A DNA stretch of 8,718 bases from Actinomycetes bacterium (GTDB lineage Bacteria > Actinomycetota > Actinomycetes > Propionibacteriales > Propionibacteriaceae). The notes under the pieces were generated by a model. That model did no database searches. It had not been told where the DNA came from and was given only the letters and a program-made list of their open reading frames with translations. Both the position numbers and the translations under genes were made by a program. The stretch is taken from positions 1 to 8,718 of the forward strand of contig JAEWIK010000191.1 in the NCBI GenBank assembly GCA_023387135.1, in the 5' to 3' direction. The number at the start of each line of letters is the position of its first letter. Positions within the stretch are counted from its first letter, which is position 1. Positions 6,351 through 8,718 of the stretch are shown piece after piece.

Positions 6351-6425
6351 CCGAGATCCGGCTCTGGGTCTCGGACGGGTGTTGGGGAACTGCGTCCCCT
6401 GATGTTCCGCCGGGCTGACTCCGGC
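6351..6425 (-). other. Three stem-loops in the rhaQ-rhaS spacer
   Basis: The 101-bp spacer (6331-6431) contains three inverted repeats in a row. CCGAGA at 6351-6356 pairs with TCTCGG at 6369-6374, and can extend by two pairs past one mismatch. GGGGA at 6384-6388 pairs with TCCCC at 6395-6399. GCCGG at 6409-6413 pairs with CCGGC at 6421-6425, 6 nt past the second-permease stop codon. The stems are short (5-6 bp core) and the DNA is GC-rich, so each alone is weak. Together they resemble an mRNA processing or attenuation region that separates the permease message from the rhaS message. The AAAGGAAC ribosome binding site of rhaS lies just beyond. Confidence 0.4.
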
Positions 6426-6431
6426 AGGTCC

Positions 6432-7448
6432 TCACCCTCCGGTGGTGGCGAGCACTGCTCGCGTCCGTCGGGACTGGATCCACGTGATCAACGAGCCGGC
6501 CACCACTGAACCGATCAGCAGCACACCGGTGATGATCTTGATGACTTCGGCTGTCACTCCCACGAGTTGCAGGGCACTCGACAGCACTCCAACCAGCAGC
6601 ACGCCGGCGACGACTCCGTAGATGGCTCCCACGCCCCCGAACACCGAGACGCCACCCAGCACGACGGCGGCGATCACCTGGAGTTCCAGGCCGTCGCCCA
6701 CGTCGCCGCGCGCGGTCCCGCGCAGCAGCGTCCAGTAGATGCCGCCCACCGCCGAGATGAGCCCGGCGAGGACGAACAGGATGGTCCTCGTCCGCGAGTT
6801 GTTGACGCCGGAGAAGGCGGCGGCCTCCGCGTTCAGCCCGATCGCGTACACGCCGCGACCGAAGGCTGTGAAGTGCAGCAGGTAGATGAAGATCCCCAGC
6901 AGCACGACGAAGAACACCATGATGAACGGGATGCCGGTCTGGCCGATCTCGTACTTCGCCAGGGACGTCCAGGCCTCGGGGAACTCGGTCACCGTCTCGG
7001 TGCCGAGCAGGCCGACGGCGATGCCCCTGAAGAGCGCCATCGTGCCGATCGTCACCGCCAGGGCAGGCAGTCCGATCCTCGTCACGAGCAGGCCGTTCAG
7101 CAGGCCGCCCGCGACGCCGACGACGAGCACCAGCACCATCGCGACCTCGAACGGGACGCCCGACTGGTAGAGCAGGCCGAGCAGCGAGCAGGAGAGCCCG
7201 ACCATCGACCCGACGGAGATGTCGATGTCGCCGGTGATCATCACCAGCGCCATGGGCAGCGCGATGATGAGGGTCGCGAACATGTTGCGGAACAGGTTGT
7301 ACGCGGTCAGCCTGTCGGCGAAGAACGGGATCATCAGGCTGGCGACGATGATCGTCACGATCAGCAGGGCCACGATCGCCATCTCGCGGGTCAGGAAGAT
7401 CCGCTTCCAGAGCGGCTGGCCGTACTCGGGGTAGACGCTCGCGCTCAC
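6432..7448 (-). CDS. rhaQ: Rhamnose ABC transporter permease (second)
   Basis: A 338-residue inner-membrane permease of the CUT2 (ribose-type, BPD_transp_2) family, half of the sugar channel. I count roughly 8-10 hydrophobic segments between residues 22 and 325. Family motifs are GDIDISVGSMVGL at 73-85, the cytoplasmic ATPase-contact loop GRGVYAIGLNAEAAAFSG at 197-214, and GGVSVFGGVGAIYG at 265-278. The GTG start at 7448 is chosen because the frame upstream, although open, lies on the first-permease gene; AAAGGA sits 7-8 nt before this GTG, and the GTGA overlaps the preceding stop by 4 bp, a sign of translational coupling. The C-terminus ends soon after QSRRTR. The symbol follows the rhaT-rhaP-rhaQ order known from rhizobial rhamnose loci; P and Q could be swapped. 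Confidence 0.88.
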   Translation of the reverse strand: MSASVYPEYGQPLWKRIFLTREMAIVALLIVTIIVASLMIPFFADRLTAYNLFRNMFATLIIALPMALVMITGDIDISVGSMVGLSCSLLGLLYQSGVPFEVAMVLVLVVGVAGGLLNGLLVTRIGLPALAVTIGTMALFRGIAVGLLGTETVTEFPEAWTSLAKYEIGQTGIPFIMVFFVVLLGIFIYLLHFTAFGRGVYAIGLNAEAAAFSGVNNSRTRTILFVLAGLISAVGGIYWTLLRGTARGDVGDGLELQVIAAVVLGGVSVFGGVGAIYGVVAGVLLVGVLSSALQLVGVTAEVIKIITGVLLIGSVVAGSLITWIQSRRTRAVLATTGG

Positions 7449-8488
7449 TGCGCCATCCTTTCTGCGATGAGCCGGCGTCTCTGCCGTGCTGCGAGGACCC
7501 TGTCGAGGATGATCGCGCCGATGATGAGGGCGCCCACGACCGCGCGCTGCCAGAACGACTGGATACCGAGGACGGGGAGCGCGGAGTTGATGGTGGCGAG
7601 CAGGAAGGCTCCGAACGCCGCGCCGATCACCGTGCCGGACCCGCCGACGATCGCGATGCCGCCGATCACCGCCGCGCCGATGGCCTGCATCTCGTAGCCG
7701 GTGCCCGCGTTCGAGGCGATGGTGCCGTAGCGGGCGGCGAACATGGTGCCCGCCAGGCCCGCCATGGCGCCCGAGATCACGAATGCGACGAGCATCCGGC
7801 GCCGGGCCGGCAGCCCGTAGAGCTCGGCAGCCTGCGGCGCCGAACCGATCGCGTAGAGCTCGCGTCCCGAGCGGGTGTTGCGCAGGTACCAGGCGGCGAT
7901 CACGAGGACGACGACGGCGAGGATGGTGAGCGCCGGGATCCCGACCCAGCGGGCGTTGCCGAAGGCGAGGAAGTCGGGGCCGAGTTGGGAGGCGTTGATC
8001 CGGGACGAGCCCGCCCACATGATGTTGATGCCGCGGAAGACGTACATCGTGCCGAGGGTGATGACCATGCCCGGCACCTTCGCGACAGCCACCAGGCCGC
8101 CGTTGAACAGCCCGAGCAGCGCGCCGAACCCGACGCCGACGACGAACGCGACCACGGCCGGCATCTGCGGCCACGCGATGTAGGTGGACCCGACGAGGAA
8201 CGCCGTCAGCCCCATCACCGAGCCGACGGAGAGGTCGACCGACTTGGTGATGATGACGATGCCCTCGCCCACCGCCAGGATCAGGTAGATCGCGGGGTTG
8301 AGCAGCAGGTTGCGCCAGCCGTCGGGGCTGAACACGAAGTCGGGGTTGACCGTCGCCGTGACGGCGGTCATCACGAGGAACGCGGCGAGGATGGAGGTCT
8401 CGCGCTTGCGCAGCAGGTCGGCGACCTTGCCGCCGAAGCTCCTGCCGGGGCTCTCGACCCTCGGGGTCTTCACGTCGACCGCTGTCAT
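7445..8488 (-). CDS. rhaP: Rhamnose ABC transporter permease (first)
   Basis: A 347-residue inner-membrane permease of the CUT2 family, the partner of the next permease. A basic cytoplasmic N-terminus (about residues 1-31) precedes roughly 8-10 hydrophobic segments. Hallmarks are [13 protein letters not shown] at 82-94, the ATPase-contact loop [18 protein letters not shown] at 208-225, and [16 protein letters not shown] at 275-290. It ends in a basic tail ([13 protein letters not shown]). The ATG at 8488 has a strong GAGGAGG site 7 nt upstream and overlaps the ATPase stop codon by 4 bp (ATGA); its own stop overlaps the next start as GTGA. The two permeases share family motifs but differ enough to be an old pair, not a recent duplication. 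Confidence 0.9.
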   Translation of the reverse strand: MTAVDVKTPRVESPGRSFGGKVADLLRKRETSILAAFLVMTAVTATVNPDFVFSPDGWRNLLLNPAIYLILAVGEGIVIITKSVDLSVGSVMGLTAFLVGSTYIAWPQMPAVVAFVVGVGFGALLGLFNGGLVAVAKVPGMVITLGTMYVFRGINIMWAGSSRINASQLGPDFLAFGNARWVGIPALTILAVVVLVIAAWYLRNTRSGRELYAIGSAPQAAELYGLPARRRMLVAFVISGAMAGLAGTMFAARYGTIASNAGTGYEMQAIGAAVIGGIAIVGGSGTVIGAAFGAFLLATINSALPVLGIQSFWQRAVVGALIIGAIILDRVLAARQRRRLIAERMAQ

Positions 8489-8718
8489 GCGGGGACCTCC
8501 TCAGGGGCGTGGGTGGCGGCGAACATGACCGCCTCGGGCGTGGCCTCGGCGCGCGTCAGCTCGGCGGTGATCCGTCCCTCGTGCATCACGTAGACCCTGT
8601 CGGCCATGCCCAGCACCTCGGGGAGCTCGGACGAGATCATCAGGATGGCGAGGCCTTCGCCCGCCAGTTGTGACATCCGCCGGTGGACTTCCGACTTGGT
8701 GCCGACGTCGATGCCGCG
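8485..8718 (-). CDS. rhaT: Sugar ABC transporter ATPase, 3' end only (rhaT-like)
   Basis: Only the last 77 codons are in the window; the frame is open through the right edge, so the gene continues beyond 8718. The visible start, [12 protein letters not shown], directly follows where the Walker B and D-loop of the second nucleotide-binding domain would be. [18 protein letters not shown] is the switch region, with Ser in place of the usual switch His, typical of the C-terminal half of tandem CUT2 ATPases (RbsA/AraG type). The short tail ends EEVPA. By family the complete protein should be about 500 residues with two ATPase domains and should power rhamnose import. The stop overlaps the first-permease ATG by 4 bp. 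The rhamnose assignment rests on operon context. Confidence 0.85.
   Translation of the reverse strand, partial: RGIDVGTKSEVHRRMSQLAGEGLAILMISSELPEVLGMADRVYVMHEGRITAELTRAEATPEAVMFAATHAPEEVPA

Noticed and set aside
6331..6483. Upstream extension of rhaS to 6483
   Set aside because: It would place 51 residues before a textbook lipoprotein signal peptide and run into the second permease gene; the ATG at 6330 has AAAGGAAC just upstream.
7449..8174. Upstream extension of the second permease to 8174 as a large fusion
   Set aside because: The extension is antisense-like Arg-rich sequence lying within the first permease gene in another frame. The GTG at 7448 has a ribosome binding site and the operon's usual 4-bp overlap.
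5272..8718. Autoinducer-2 (Lsr) import system instead of rhamnose
   Set aside because: The binding protein and permeases resemble both families, but the adjacent rhaI and the absence of lsrF/lsrG/lsrK-like genes favour rhamnose. Kept only as an alternative for rhaS.

Overview
The window is high-GC DNA (I judge it well over 60% GC by eye) with tightly packed genes and the codon bias of an actinobacterium. Two genes point the same way: a Streptomyces-subtype L-rhamnose isomerase and a DinB-fold protein with a CPECGY motif. A Propionibacteriaceae-like host is plausible, but no marker gene in the window proves it. I see no tRNA, rRNA, CRISPR array, transposase or prophage gene.

Layout. Positions 75-2789 (minus strand) encode a large secreted, probably cell-wall-linked surface protein: signal peptide, an unrecognised N-terminal domain with one dockerin-like calcium loop, four DUF11-type beta-sandwich repeats, and a C-terminal sorting-like tail with LPGAG in place of LPXTG. 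A 166-bp divergent spacer separates it from a plus-strand gene (2956-3867) that joins a winged-helix DNA-binding domain to a DinB-fold domain in one frame. That gene converges on the next block, with a 13-bp perfect hairpin and a second smaller hairpin between them. From 3957 to the right edge, everything is on the minus strand and forms a rhamnose uptake and catabolism operon. In transcription order it holds the 3' end of a sugar ABC ATPase (rhaT-like), two permeases (rhaP- and rhaQ-like), a lipoprotein sugar-binding protein (rhaS-like) and L-rhamnose isomerase (rhaI).

How the genes work together. The lipoprotein captures the sugar outside the membrane, the two permeases with the tandem ATPase import it, and the isomerase converts L-rhamnose to L-rhamnulose. 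The kinase, aldolase or dehydrogenase and the regulator that would complete the pathway are not in the window and may lie beyond position 8718. ATPase, first permease and second permease are joined by 4-bp stop/start overlaps (ATGA and GTGA), so they look translationally coupled. The binding-protein gene is instead separated on both sides by spacers of 101 and 148 bp that contain stem-loops, which fits separate control of its mRNA level.

The rhamnose operon is a known type of system. The least ordinary items are the surface protein's domain make-up (LPGAG tail, single calcium loop, cysteine pairs between repeats), the winged-helix/DinB fusion with a possible internal leaderless start, the hairpins flanking rhaS, and an Asp in the isomerase where the Pseudomonas stutzeri enzyme has a metal-binding His. 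I found no clear evidence for a wholly new multi-gene system.
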